34,884 nucleotides of DNA from Alphaproteobacteria bacterium (GTDB taxonomy: Bacteria > Pseudomonadota > Alphaproteobacteria > JAGOMX01): the NCBI GenBank assembly GCA_017993335.1, contig JAGOMX010000018.1:1-34884 (forward strand), in the 5' to 3' direction. The notes below the pieces were generated by a model. The model saw nothing but the letters and a program-made list of their open reading frames with translations. It had not been told where the DNA came from and did not search any database. Made by a program: the position numbers and the translations under genes. Positions 7,905 to 15,396 of this stretch are shown here, one piece after another (the first letter of the stretch is position 1; every line of letters begins with the position of its first letter).

Positions 7905-9035
7905 ATGGCTGACAAACCAGATGAACAGATGATCACAAATAATCAGAACGAAATTTCTAACCCAGATTCTGCTCGCATTGATATACTTTATTCAAAGGTG
8001 CAAAGCCACATTGATTCTGCGCGCCTGAATGTTCAGAAGTCGATCAACCTGGAAATGGTTCATGCATTTTGGCTTATCGGTCGGGATATTGTAGAAGAAG
8101 ATCAACAAGGGAAGGAAACAACTAAATATGGTCAGGCTGTTTTGCAGACCCTTTCCACCAAATTGACACAACAATATGGGAGAGGATTTAGTGTAGACAA
8201 CCTGGAGAGAGCTCGTAAATTCTATCTCACATATCCTGGCGGAAGCTTGGAGGACATTTCCGCAACACTGTCGCGGAAATCTTCAACGGCTCCACAATTT
8301 CACCAGAATCTGTCTTGGTCCCATTACATACAACTGATTAGGGTAAACCGTCCTGATGCTCGTTCTTTTTATGCCTTAGAAGCCTCGGAGAATAATTGGT
8401 CCGCTCGAGAGCTACAGCGTCAAATAGGAAGTCTGCTTTTCGATCGACTGGCAAAAAGCAAGGATAAGGATGGGCTGCTTGAGCTTGCATGTCGGGGGCA
8501 GGAAATAAGCCGTCCACAAGATGCAATCAAAGATCCTGTCGTGCTAGAGTTCTTAGGTATACCTGAATCGCATAAACTAGTTGAATCCAAAATGGAGGAA
8601 GCATTAATCAGCAACCTGCAGAAATTTCTTTTAGAGCTGGGAAAAGGATTTGCTTTCGTGGATCGCCAAAAGAGACTAACGCTCGATAGTGACCACTTTT
8701 ATGCAGATTTAGTATTCTATCATATCATTTTGAAATGTTACGTGGTGATCGATATAAAGACTAAAAAGCTGACCCATGGTGATTTAGGGCAGATCATGCT
8801 TTATGTAAATTATTTTGATCAAGAGATAAAAACAGACAATGACAACCCAACCATTGGGCTCGTTTTGTGCACAGATAAAAGCGATGCCATGGTCAAATAT
8901 ACCCTTGGAGACAAAGCCAAACAAATATTTGCAAGCTCATATCAATTTCATCTACCAACAGAAGCAGAACTTGAAGCTGAGCTGAAGCGAGAAATAAAAG
9001 AAATCAAACACCAGCTTCAAGAAGATGAAGATTAG
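7905..9035 (+). CDS. DUF1016 / YhcG family PD-(D/E)XK nuclease
   Basis: A 376-residue protein of the DUF1016 (YhcG-like) family. The N-terminal helical domain shows LEMVHAFWLIGRDIVE and TKLTQQYGRGFSVDNLERARKFY (about 50-108), then LSWSHYIQLIRV and NWSARELQRQI. The C-terminal nuclease domain carries FVDRQKRL, Asp268 (FYADLVFYH), Asp283-Ile-Lys285 (VVIDIKT, where most members have E-x-K) and a GQ pair at 295-296. Relatives are reported as restriction-modification-associated or defence-island proteins; direct evidence for this one is lacking. ATG 7905 follows CTGGAG. The gene is 210 bases behind the DUF4143 ATPase on the same strand with a hairpin between, so the two may or may not share a transcript. 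An acidic, charged tail (364-376) ends the protein. Confidence 0.9.
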   Translation: MADKPDEQMITNNQNEISNPDSARIDILYSKVQSHIDSARLNVQKSINLEMVHAFWLIGRDIVEEDQQGKETTKYGQAVLQTLSTKLTQQYGRGFSVDNLERARKFYLTYPGGSLEDISATLSRKSSTAPQFHQNLSWSHYIQLIRVNRPDARSFYALEASENNWSARELQRQIGSLLFDRLAKSKDKDGLLELACRGQEISRPQDAIKDPVVLEFLGIPESHKLVESKMEEALISNLQKFLLELGKGFAFVDRQKRLTLDSDHFYADLVFYHIILKCYVVIDIKTKKLTHGDLGQIMLYVNYFDQEIKTDNDNPTIGLVLCTDKSDAMVKYTLGDKAKQIFASSYQFHLPTEAELEAELKREIKEIKHQLQEDED

Positions 9036-9070
9036 ATGGTAGGCAGTTGTTCCACAACCGTACGGTACTG

Positions 9071-9099
9071 TAATGGCGTCAACACTGTCGACGCCATTA
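9071..9099. terminator. Perfect inverted repeat after the DUF1016 gene
   Basis: TAATGGCGTC (9071-9080) and GACGCCATTA (9090-9099) form a perfect 10-bp stem with a nine-base loop, 36 bases after the stop codon. There is no T-run, so it is either a weak terminator or a recombination or repeat end. The loop shares CTGTCGAC with the sequence at 7800. Confidence 0.4.
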
Positions 9100-9470
9100 C
9101 CTACTCAACGTGAGAGCTGAACGCTCTCAATTTATCGGGGCCCACTATGTCTCCTCAGCATTCCACTATCAGGGGTTTCTAGTACACCCGAACAGCGGAA
9201 ACCCAGGTCCCCATTATGCTACAAAAACCAGCTGCAAGGTAACATTCCGAAACCTATCCCAATAGCTTTTGTACCTAAATGGACTTAGATTAGGGTTTTA
9301 CGGAATGGATTGATTTCATGGGATAGGCCATCCCCGAATGCAAGCGAAAAAATGAAATATTCTTTACGTTCAGGCTCATTATTCCTTCTTTGGTTTTTGT
9401 GGCGGAATTATTTGTCACACTAAATGGCAGAAGTCAGGAAAAAACGCCTTCTATAAAGTTACGTCTAGTC
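9100..9470. other. Non-coding gap with further inverted repeats
   Basis: I find no gene here. TGAGAGC (9111-9117) pairs with GCTCTCA (9123-9129). CCTATCCCA (9253-9261) is the exact reverse complement of TGGGATAGG (9319-9327), and ATTCCG (9244-9249) of CGGAAT (9301-9306), though these two pairs are interleaved rather than nested. The pattern resembles mobile-element debris at the right edge of the accessory patch. The TPR frame can be extended back to TTG 9390, but nothing supports a start there. Confidence 0.4.
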
Positions 9471-12290
9471 ATGGCAGGCATTCCTGGTTACTATTATAGT
9501 CTGCAAACAAAAAATACGGATTGTCTATTGCTGGGTATTCGATTTTTCGCCTTTCTTTTCTTTTTCACCTGCATGACGGGACTGGCGGATGCTGCTTTTT
9601 TGACGAGCAAACATAAAAAAGATTTCAGTCGCCTGAGTTTTAATTGGGGTTCAGAGGTCGAGTACCAAATGAAGCAAGAAGGGCAATTGGTAACCATTCG
9701 ATTTAAGAAGTCTCACCCCATAACCAAATCTCAGATAGATACGCAGTTAAATCAGCATGATTTGCATTTGTATTCTTTTGCGACCGATAAAGATTTTCTT
9801 GAAATAAGTTTCCAGATGAAAAGGCCGGGGCATGCATTGACTTTAAATAAGGATGGTGTGGTTTCCTTAGATTTCGTCTTTCAGGGAACAGAAGTAGAGA
9901 AGAAACCTCCTGAAAATCCTAAACCAGAAGCTGTGCCCGATAAAAAGGAAGAAAAAAAAATAGAAGAGGCCAGCGCAACGCCGAGTGCCATTCCTATTTT
10001 GATTGAGGAAAAAATTGAGGGTGTAAGATTAATTTTTGATTTTCCTCAAGAGATTTCTGCTGGGGCTTTTATTGAGGGTGGCGACTTATGGGTATTTTTT
10101 AGTCACCCGACTCAGTTCTCATGGGATGCCGAGGCTATGCGTAATTCTCAGATTATTCATGACATTACTACCTTTAAAAGCACCAATCTATCGGTTTTAA
10201 AGATAGATTTAAATACAGAGCCCGATAAGGCTATTTTGTATAAAAAAGGCCATCAATGGGTCTTGGAAAATACGGATATGCAGGCACTTATTCCTACCTA
10301 TGTGCAGGCGATGCATGCGGATCAATCTTTATTGCTGAAGGAAGATACTTTTGATGAGCCTATCTATGCGCAAATGCCACGTACGGGACACCCACGGTAT
10401 TTTGTTCCGGTACGTGAAGGTAATTTAAGGCTGGATCGTAAGCGCCGCTATGTAGATTGTTGCTTACAACCCACATTGCTCGGCGCCATTATTGATCCAT
10501 TAAGTCAAGGGGTGCGTGTAGAAAAACAAGATCAGGGGATTGTTATAACGAAAGACGATGGTTTACAAATTTCGCCGGCTATGGATCTACATTCGAACCG
10601 AGTACGTTATAAACTTCCTTCGCTATTTAATTTTACCGCCTGGCTAGAAGAGGATCAGGGCGCATCGGAGGATGAACTGCAGCGGGAAATTAATCAGGCT
10701 GAAAAATCTGCACGAACGCCCCAACGGATGAAGGTTGTCAAACGATACTTGTTTACGAAGCGTTATTTTGAAGCCAAGGGGTTGTTGGCGTCGGCGTTAA
10801 GTTATGAACCGGGCTTAGAAAAATCGCCTTTTTATCACAGTTTGTTGGGGTTGTCGGCTTTTTCAGCACAGAAATATGATGAGGCTTTGCATTCTTTTTC
10901 TCATCCATCCTTATCGGGCGATGCAGAGATTCAGATGTGGCAGGAACTTTCCAAGTGTCGGGACGAGCCTTATGAGGTGCAATATCCTATTCTTTTAGAG
11001 GGGCTTGCCCATCTTCAAGGATATCCAGAATTTATCAAAACGCCTGCTTTGCTGTTAGCGGCTCATATTGCCATTTTGCAGAATAAGGATGCAAAACCAT
11101 TTTTAGAGCAAGTAGATAAAGAAAAATTAGGTGTAAGACAGAAAGAGCAACTAGAGTATATGTTAGCCTATCGAGATGTGATCTCGGGCAATGTGGCGGA
11201 TGCCATAAAATTGCTAGCCAATTATAGTCAGATTATGCAAAGCGAATATCGTCTGAAATCTAATCTTTTATTGCTGAAGCTAAAGGCGCAGGAAAAAAGC
11301 ATCTCGCCAGAAGAAGAAATCAAACAATTAGAAAAATTGCGATATGGCTGGTCGGGAGATCAGAGTGAATATCAGCTATGGACGCGTATGAGTGAGTGCT
11401 ATGCGGCTGTAAAAAAATACCCTCTTTCTTTAAAATTTTTACGAAAAGCCTTAAGGCATTTTCCTAAATTATCATCTATTGATAATTTACAGCCCCTAGG
11501 CGAGAAGCGATTTGTACAAGCTATAGAAGATCCTGAAAGTGATCTTTTTGAAAAAATAGGGATGTTTCAGGAATATGATCTTTTTATGCCCAAGGGCGAT
11601 GGGCTCATCAAGATGCAAGAAAAATTGATTGATCTTCTCGTGCAAGCGGATCTGGTGGATCAGGCTATGGAACAAATGGATGCCTGTTTAAAACAGGAGG
11701 CTTTGCCCCAAGAGCAAAAAGAAAAAATACGTTTGCGTTACGGATTGCTGGCCCTCTTAAACGATAAGGCAGATAAAACACTCGATATACTGGGATATAA
11801 ACCGGAAGTTTCTCCGGCAGAATGGAGTGAGCAAAAATTATTCTTAATCGCCCAGGCTTTATTAATGCAGGAAAAGCATGAGGAGATGCGAGTGTTGCTG
11901 AATCAAAATCATTCTCCTGCGGCTTATGATTTAATTGTACAGTCCTATATGGATCAAAAAGACTGGCCGCGATTGGCTCGTTATATCCAGGATCATCTAA
12001 ACGAACAGAAAAAATCACAAAGCACGATCCAGCCTGAAGCTGTGCTTCGATTGGCGACTGTATTTTCGCTTTTGGAACAGGATAAATCTTTACAAAAATT
12101 GCGAGCTGAATACGGGGCTATGATGAGTGAAAGCTCTGTCAAGGATGTATTCGACTTGTTGACATCTGAGGATCCATCAGATTTTTCTACAGCCGGGTTG
12201 CACCGTGAATTAGAAAACAGTCAGAACATGATGAAAGTTCTGGATGGGTATCGGGAAAAAATCAAGACGCAGGGCCTCAGCTCTTTTTAA
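9471..12290 (+). CDS. Large exported TPR-containing protein, unknown function
   Basis: About 939 residues. From ATG 9471 the protein has a short lead, then a strongly hydrophobic signal (LLLGIRFFAFLFFFTCMTGLADA) that predicts export. Two beta-rich segments follow (RLSFNWGSEVEYQMKQEGQLVTIRF and later GVRLIFDFPQEISAGAF), reminiscent of AMIN-like modules, with a charged linker of Pro/Lys/Glu between them. From about residue 410 it is almost entirely helical with TPR-like repeats (for example AKGLLASALSYEPG and PLSLKFLRKALRHFP). Similar large TPR proteins are found beside flagellar genes in some alphaproteobacteria, and the present one faces fliP. No ribosome binding site is clear for any start. 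A role in envelope or motility assembly is inference. Confidence 0.7.
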   Translation: MAGIPGYYYSLQTKNTDCLLLGIRFFAFLFFFTCMTGLADAAFLTSKHKKDFSRLSFNWGSEVEYQMKQEGQLVTIRFKKSHPITKSQIDTQLNQHDLHLYSFATDKDFLEISFQMKRPGHALTLNKDGVVSLDFVFQGTEVEKKPPENPKPEAVPDKKEEKKIEEASATPSAIPILIEEKIEGVRLIFDFPQEISAGAFIEGGDLWVFFSHPTQFSWDAEAMRNSQIIHDITTFKSTNLSVLKIDLNTEPDKAILYKKGHQWVLENTDMQALIPTYVQAMHADQSLLLKEDTFDEPIYAQMPRTGHPRYFVPVREGNLRLDRKRRYVDCCLQPTLLGAIIDPLSQGVRVEKQDQGIVITKDDGLQISPAMDLHSNRVRYKLPSLFNFTAWLEEDQGASEDELQREINQAEKSARTPQRMKVVKRYLFTKRYFEAKGLLASALSYEPGLEKSPFYHSLLGLSAFSAQKYDEALHSFSHPSLSGDAEIQMWQELSKCRDEPYEVQYPILLEGLAHLQGYPEFIKTPALLLAAHIAILQNKDAKPFLEQVDKEKLGVRQKEQLEYMLAYRDVISGNVADAIKLLANYSQIMQSEYRLKSNLLLLKLKAQEKSISPEEEIKQLEKLRYGWSGDQSEYQLWTRMSECYAAVKKYPLSLKFLRKALRHFPKLSSIDNLQPLGEKRFVQAIEDPESDLFEKIGMFQEYDLFMPKGDGLIKMQEKLIDLLVQADLVDQAMEQMDACLKQEALPQEQKEKIRLRYGLLALLNDKADKTLDILGYKPEVSPAEWSEQKLFLIAQALLMQEKHEEMRVLLNQNHSPAAYDLIVQSYMDQKDWPRLARYIQDHLNEQKKSQSTIQPEAVLRLATVFSLLEQDKSLQKLRAEYGAMMSESSVKDVFDLLTSEDPSDFSTAGLHRELENSQNMMKVLDGYREKIKTQGLSSF

Positions 12291-12306
12291 TCTATTCCTT
12301 ATGAGA

Positions 12307-12441
12307 CCATTTCAAAACGTCTTTTTTGGAGGGATTTCGTCGTCAAGGTTCCGCTTCCGATGCTCACGTACGAAGAGGTACGCTGCGCTCCGGTTCTCAC
12401 CTTTCCTATAAATCCCTCCAAAAAAGCCAGTTTTGAAATGG
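12307..12441. repeat. 135-bp palindromic element between convergent genes
   Basis: The left arm 12307-12337 (CCATTTCAAAAC, then CTTTTTTGGAGGGATTT) and the right arm 12410-12441 are inverted copies matching at 29 positions. The centre is itself an imperfect palindrome around CGTAC-GAAGAG-GTACG (12367-12382), flanked by AAGGT and ACCTT. It fills the space between the TPR gene stop (12290) and the fliP stop (12447) and could end both transcripts. It looks like a dispersed genomic repeat of the nested-hairpin kind. Confidence 0.8.
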
Positions 12442-12446
12442 CCTCC

Positions 12447-13175
12447 TTATGTACCAAATCCTTCGACCAGGCTGCCCGCAATTAAATGCCAGCCATCAAC
12501 GAGCACAAAGAAAATAAGCTTGAAAGGCAGAGCAATCATGACCGGTGGGACCATCATCATACCCATCGCCATAAGGATTGAGGCAACCAGCATATCAATA
12601 ATTAAAAAAGGTATAAACAACAAGAAACCAATTTCAAAGGCACGGCGTAGCTCTGAAATCATAAAGGCTGGTATCAATGCTCGTAAAGGCGTATCCTGAA
12701 CCGAATCTATTTTACCAATTTTTGCCATATTCATAAATAAATCGAGATCTTTTTCCCGGACATGCTTTAACATGAATTTACGAACGGGAATGACCGATTT
12801 TTCAAAGGCCTCGGTTTCTGTGATTTGTTCTTGGATCAGGGGCTCTAACCCTTCTTTATAAATTTCCTCAATGGTCGGCGTCATAATAAAGAGGGAGAGA
12901 AAGAGAGCTAGGCTTATAAGTACGGGGTTTGGCGGCGTTTGCTGTAAGCCAAGTGCACTTCTTAAAAAAGATAATACCACCACGATGCGTGTAAAAGATG
13001 TGACCATCATGAGGATAGACGGTGCCAGGCTTAAAACAGAAATTAAAGCGACCATCTGGACGAGTTTGCCGCTTAAGGACCCGCCTTGCCCCATGTCGAT
13101 CGACATGCTTTGGGCAAAAAGATCTAAGGGGAGAAAAAAACCTAGAACAAATATAACGAGTAAATTACGCTTCAT
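12447..13175 (-). CDS. fliP: Flagellar type III export gate protein FliP
   Basis: A core component of the flagellar export gate (with FliQ and FliR) in the inner membrane. It shows a cleavable signal (MKRNLLVIFVLGFFLPLDLFA), then the family blocks APSILMMVTSFTRIVVVLSFLRSALGLQQ, PPNPVLISLALFLSLFIM, LRALIPAFMISELRRAFEIGF, LLFIPFLIIDMLVASILMAMGM, MMVPPVMIALPFKLIFFV and a closing DGWHLIAGSLV. The length of 242 residues is normal. The ATG at 13175 is preferred: AAGAAAAGG lies before it and it overlaps the end of fliO. The upstream ATG at 13202 has no ribosome binding site. FliQ and FliR are not in this window. Confidence 0.97.
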   Translation of the reverse strand: MKRNLLVIFVLGFFLPLDLFAQSMSIDMGQGGSLSGKLVQMVALISVLSLAPSILMMVTSFTRIVVVLSFLRSALGLQQTPPNPVLISLALFLSLFIMTPTIEEIYKEGLEPLIQEQITETEAFEKSVIPVRKFMLKHVREKDLDLFMNMAKIGKIDSVQDTPLRALIPAFMISELRRAFEIGFLLFIPFLIIDMLVASILMAMGMMMVPPVMIALPFKLIFFVLVDGWHLIAGSLVEGFGT

Positions 13176-13518
13176 GGGAGGCCTTTTCTTCTTGTGTATC
13201 ATGGATTTGGTTAAGGAGGTCTTGGTGAATGTTCGGAATGGAGGATTTAATATGCGATTCTACAATAAAATCAGAGGTGCCACCCACGCAAATTAAATGT
13301 TCAACATCATCGCGACTGACCAAGATGAGGCGGCGCTTTGCATCAATTACCATGACATCACATATATTCAATCTACGGTTTTTTGGGCTGCGAAATTTCA
13401 AAGGGATGCTAAAACCCAGAAAACGTGCCATCCAGGCAGCAATACCTATCAAGACAATCACTAACCCAAAGGCAACAAAAAATCTTAAATAAATGTCAAA
13501 GCTAGATAAATGATTCAT
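13165..13518 (-). CDS. fliO: Flagellar biosynthesis protein FliO
   Basis: A 117-residue protein that helps assemble the FliP ring. One membrane helix (FFVAFGLVIVLIGIAAWMARFLG, about 13-35) is followed by a small cytoplasmic beta domain with the FliO pattern RRLNICDVMVIDAKRRLILVSRDDVEHLICVGG. Its last codons overlap the fliP start, indicating translational coupling. ATG 13518 follows AAGGAAAAAGATC. FliO sequences are poorly conserved, so position next to fliP is part of the case. Confidence 0.85.
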   Translation of the reverse strand: MNHLSSFDIYLRFFVAFGLVIVLIGIAAWMARFLGFSIPLKFRSPKNRRLNICDVMVIDAKRRLILVSRDDVEHLICVGGTSDFIVESHIKSSIPNIHQDLLNQIHDTQEEKASHEA

Positions 13519-13536
13519 GATCTTTTTCCTTATTTA

Positions 13537-13845
13537 TCAGGATTGCTGAGCGATGGTGTAGGCCTTTAAGCCATGACTGTGTTGATAAATTTTTTCCATG
13601 TCACCTTTAAGCTCATTACAATGTTGATCTAATTTTTCCATGGTCTGATTAATTTCAAAAGCAAATACTTGAATGGCATCGGTTAGCTCTTGGACTTCTG
13701 TTTGATGGATTTGACTTAAATCAAATCCGGTGAGGGATGTGTTAATGTGTGCGAGCAAATCTTCATCCACATCTGGAAGGCCTTCTTGCAATATTTTCAA
13801 TTTATCCGTAATGTCGTGCAGGATGTTCATAAACTCTTTTGTCAT
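13537..13845 (-). CDS. Small helical protein coupled to csrA, possible flagellar chaperone
   Basis: A 102-residue, soluble, acidic, largely helical protein (KLKILQEGLPDVDEDLL, ELTDAIQVFAFEINQTMEKLDQ) with heptad character at about 55-90. The ATG overlaps the csrA stop in an ATGA junction, and fliO follows 18 bases later, so it is made together with CsrA and the export gate. Size, helicity and place recall flagellar export chaperones of the FlgN/FliT kind, but I recognise no diagnostic motif. The name is a suggestion only. Confidence 0.6.
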   Translation of the reverse strand: MTKEFMNILHDITDKLKILQEGLPDVDEDLLAHINTSLTGFDLSQIHQTEVQELTDAIQVFAFEINQTMEKLDQHCNELKGDMEKIYQHSHGLKAYTIAQQS

Positions 13846-14054
13846 TTCAGCACCTTTTTTATCAGATCAATAGTATCCGCAGCCGCCTGGTTTTGTGTTT
13901 GTATTTTTTCATAAAGTTCTTTTCTTAAGATACGTGTGCCATCGGGCGCAGAAAAGGTTAAGCGAACCGTTTTCCCCCGAATTTCGGTGACGGTGATAGT
14001 TATTTCCTCATTGATGACAATGGCGTCACCGACTTTGCGTGTTAAATGGAGCAT
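13842..14054 (-). CDS. csrA: Carbon storage regulator CsrA
   Basis: A 70-residue RNA-binding protein that binds GGA motifs in mRNA leaders and controls motility and metabolism after transcription. The sequence starts with the classic MLHLTRKVGDAIVI, continues through ITVTEIRGKTVRLTFSAPDG, and has the RNA-contacting RILRKELYEKIQ block. The dimeric beta fold fits the length. It is the first gene of a minus-strand operon (csrA, helical protein, fliO, fliP) and divergent from flgB, with about 106 bases of AT-rich DNA between. No strong ribosome binding site is visible before its ATG. Confidence 0.95.
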   Translation of the reverse strand: MLHLTRKVGDAIVINEEITITVTEIRGKTVRLTFSAPDGTRILRKELYEKIQTQNQAAADTIDLIKKVLK

Positions 14055-14160
14055 TTTTTTTATACTTACAATTTTTTTTCAAATGCTAGGCAATTTTAAC
14101 TTTAGCTTAACACTTTTCTATCAAAACTACATAAAGATAATCATCAAAGGATTGGAAAAG

Positions 14161-14553
14161 ATGCTAGAAAAAACTGGAATCCTCTCACAGTCGTTGCAAT
14201 ATATGAAGTATTTACAAAAAGGTTTGTCAGTTCATACGGACAACTTAAGTCGCATGGATATGCCAGGGGCAAAAGCTTATGAGATGAAACCTTTTGCGGA
14301 ACATTTAAAAAAGACAAGTTCTGGCACAATCCAAACGACGAGCGCGCTTCATATTACACCGAGAAAAGTCTCATCTGGCGGTATGGTGGTTCAAAGCCCT
14401 CGTGGTTTTAGCCCGAGCTTATCGGGAAATAATATAACACAAGAAGAACAAATGAGTCGTATCAATGAAATGACAACGGAGTCTTTAAAGGTCAATAATT
14501 TGTACAAAAAAGGATTGTCCTTTATACGTACGATTCTCGGCGTTAAGGGATAA
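14161..14553 (+). CDS. flgB: Flagellar proximal rod protein FlgB
   Basis: A rod subunit exported through the flagellar type III gate. The start is ATG 14161 after AAAGGATTGGAAAAG, not the long upstream extension, which runs antisense through csrA. From it the protein is 130 residues. The N-terminal helix, LQYMKYLQKGLSVHTDNLSRM, followed by PGAKAYEMKPF, matches the FlgB plan (helix, NIANxxTPGYKA, then PF), though the middle motif is changed. The C-terminal half has the amphipathic helix MTTESLKVNNLYKKGLSFIRTI. It is the first gene of flgB-flgC-fliE. Two GGA triplets at 14149-14156 overlap its ribosome binding site. Confidence 0.9.
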   Translation: MLEKTGILSQSLQYMKYLQKGLSVHTDNLSRMDMPGAKAYEMKPFAEHLKKTSSGTIQTTSALHITPRKVSSGGMVVQSPRGFSPSLSGNNITQEEQMSRINEMTTESLKVNNLYKKGLSFIRTILGVKG

Positions 14554-14566
14554 GGAGCGATAAAAG

Positions 14567-15028
14567 ATGGTCGGCACAATCACACCCAGTCATACAAAAC
14601 ATACGCCAACGCCTTCTCGGGATAACTTGAAAGAAGCGCAAGCCATAGCTTTGCAAGGGATTAAAAATCAAAACTACCGTTTTAAAATAATTACGGAAAA
14701 TATGACGAATTCAGATTCCGTATCCATGGTGCCCGGTGGCGATCCTTATCGTCGTCAGCAAGTGGCGTTCCAACCTAAAGTGGATGCTCGTGCGGGCGTC
14801 ACTACCTTACAGGTTCAAGGGTTAATCCCAGACCAAACGGAATTTCCAAAAGAATATAACCCAGGCCATCCCGGAGCCGATGCGGATGGTTTCGTGAAGA
14901 AACCAAACGTGGATCGTGTCGTGGAGACCGTTGATATGATCAATGTGCAAAATATACAAAAAGCTTTAAATAACGTTCACAGAGAAACCACAACTGTTCG
15001 TCGTATGAACATCGATTTAATGAGGTAA
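14567..15028 (+). CDS. flgC: Flagellar proximal rod protein FlgC
   Basis: A rod subunit. Of its 153 residues about 22 form an N-terminal extension before the helix EAQAIALQGIKNQNYRFKII and the ENMTNSDS motif (family: ENIANANS). Then come PYRRQQVAFQPK, EYNPGHPGADADGFVKKPNVD, and the C-terminal helical block VVETVDMINVQNIQKALNN, which is diagnostic of FlgC. TAAGGAGCG lies eight bases before the ATG. It is 13 bases behind flgB and 6 before fliE. Confidence 0.95.
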   Translation: MVGTITPSHTKHTPTPSRDNLKEAQAIALQGIKNQNYRFKIITENMTNSDSVSMVPGGDPYRRQQVAFQPKVDARAGVTTLQVQGLIPDQTEFPKEYNPGHPGADADGFVKKPNVDRVVETVDMINVQNIQKALNNVHRETTTVRRMNIDLMR

Positions 15029-15034
15029 TGAAAC

Positions 15035-15343
15035 ATGTCCATAAGTCCTATAGCTGCTTATAAGGCAGCAGTTCCAAACGTAACAGATACCGTTTTATCC
15101 TTAAGCACAGAGCAACCCGTTGGTAAAACCTTCGGAGACTATGTCAAGAACACAGTTCAAGATACGCTCTCTTCTGTACATAACTTCGAAAAAATGGGTT
15201 CTGCTTCCATGACTGGTAAAGTATCCGATTTGGATTTAATCACCGCCGTCAATGAAACCGAACTAAACTTACAAGCCTTTAAGGTTGTATGGGAAAAATT
15301 CTTACAAGAATTTAAGGGGATCGTAGAAAAGACTGCGTTGTAA
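15035..15343 (+). CDS. fliE: Flagellar hook-basal body protein FliE
   Basis: Links the MS ring to the rod. The 102 residues include FGDYVKNTVQDTLSSVHNFE, GKVSDLDLITAVNETELNLQAFKVVWEKFLQEFKGI, matching the FliE pattern (DVVTAVSKAEVALQ...VRDKVVxAYQEIMRM) with local changes. The ribosome binding region GAGGTAATGAAAC precedes ATG. A strong terminator follows 10 bases after the stop, ending the three-gene operon. Confidence 0.92.
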   Translation: MSISPIAAYKAAVPNVTDTVLSLSTEQPVGKTFGDYVKNTVQDTLSSVHNFEKMGSASMTGKVSDLDLITAVNETELNLQAFKVVWEKFLQEFKGIVEKTAL

Positions 15344-15352
15344 AAAAACAGT

Positions 15353-15393
15353 AAAGAATCGGGATGTTTTATCGTCGCATCCCGATTCTTTTT
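15353..15393. terminator. Bidirectional intrinsic terminator between fliE and ileS
   Basis: A perfect 14-bp stem (15353-15366 with 15378-15391, AAAGAATCGGGATG) has an 11-base loop and a T-run on the plus strand and, through its A-rich left flank, on the minus strand. It serves the convergent fliE and ileS genes. Confidence 0.9.
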
Positions 15394-15396
15394 GCA

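Noticed and set aside
12433-13492. Plus-strand frames across fliP and fliO
   Set aside because: They are shadows of clearly conserved genes on the other strand.
13936-14160. N-terminal extension of the flgB frame
   Set aside because: It is antisense to csrA, and the ATG at 14161 has a ribosome binding site and matches the FlgB start.
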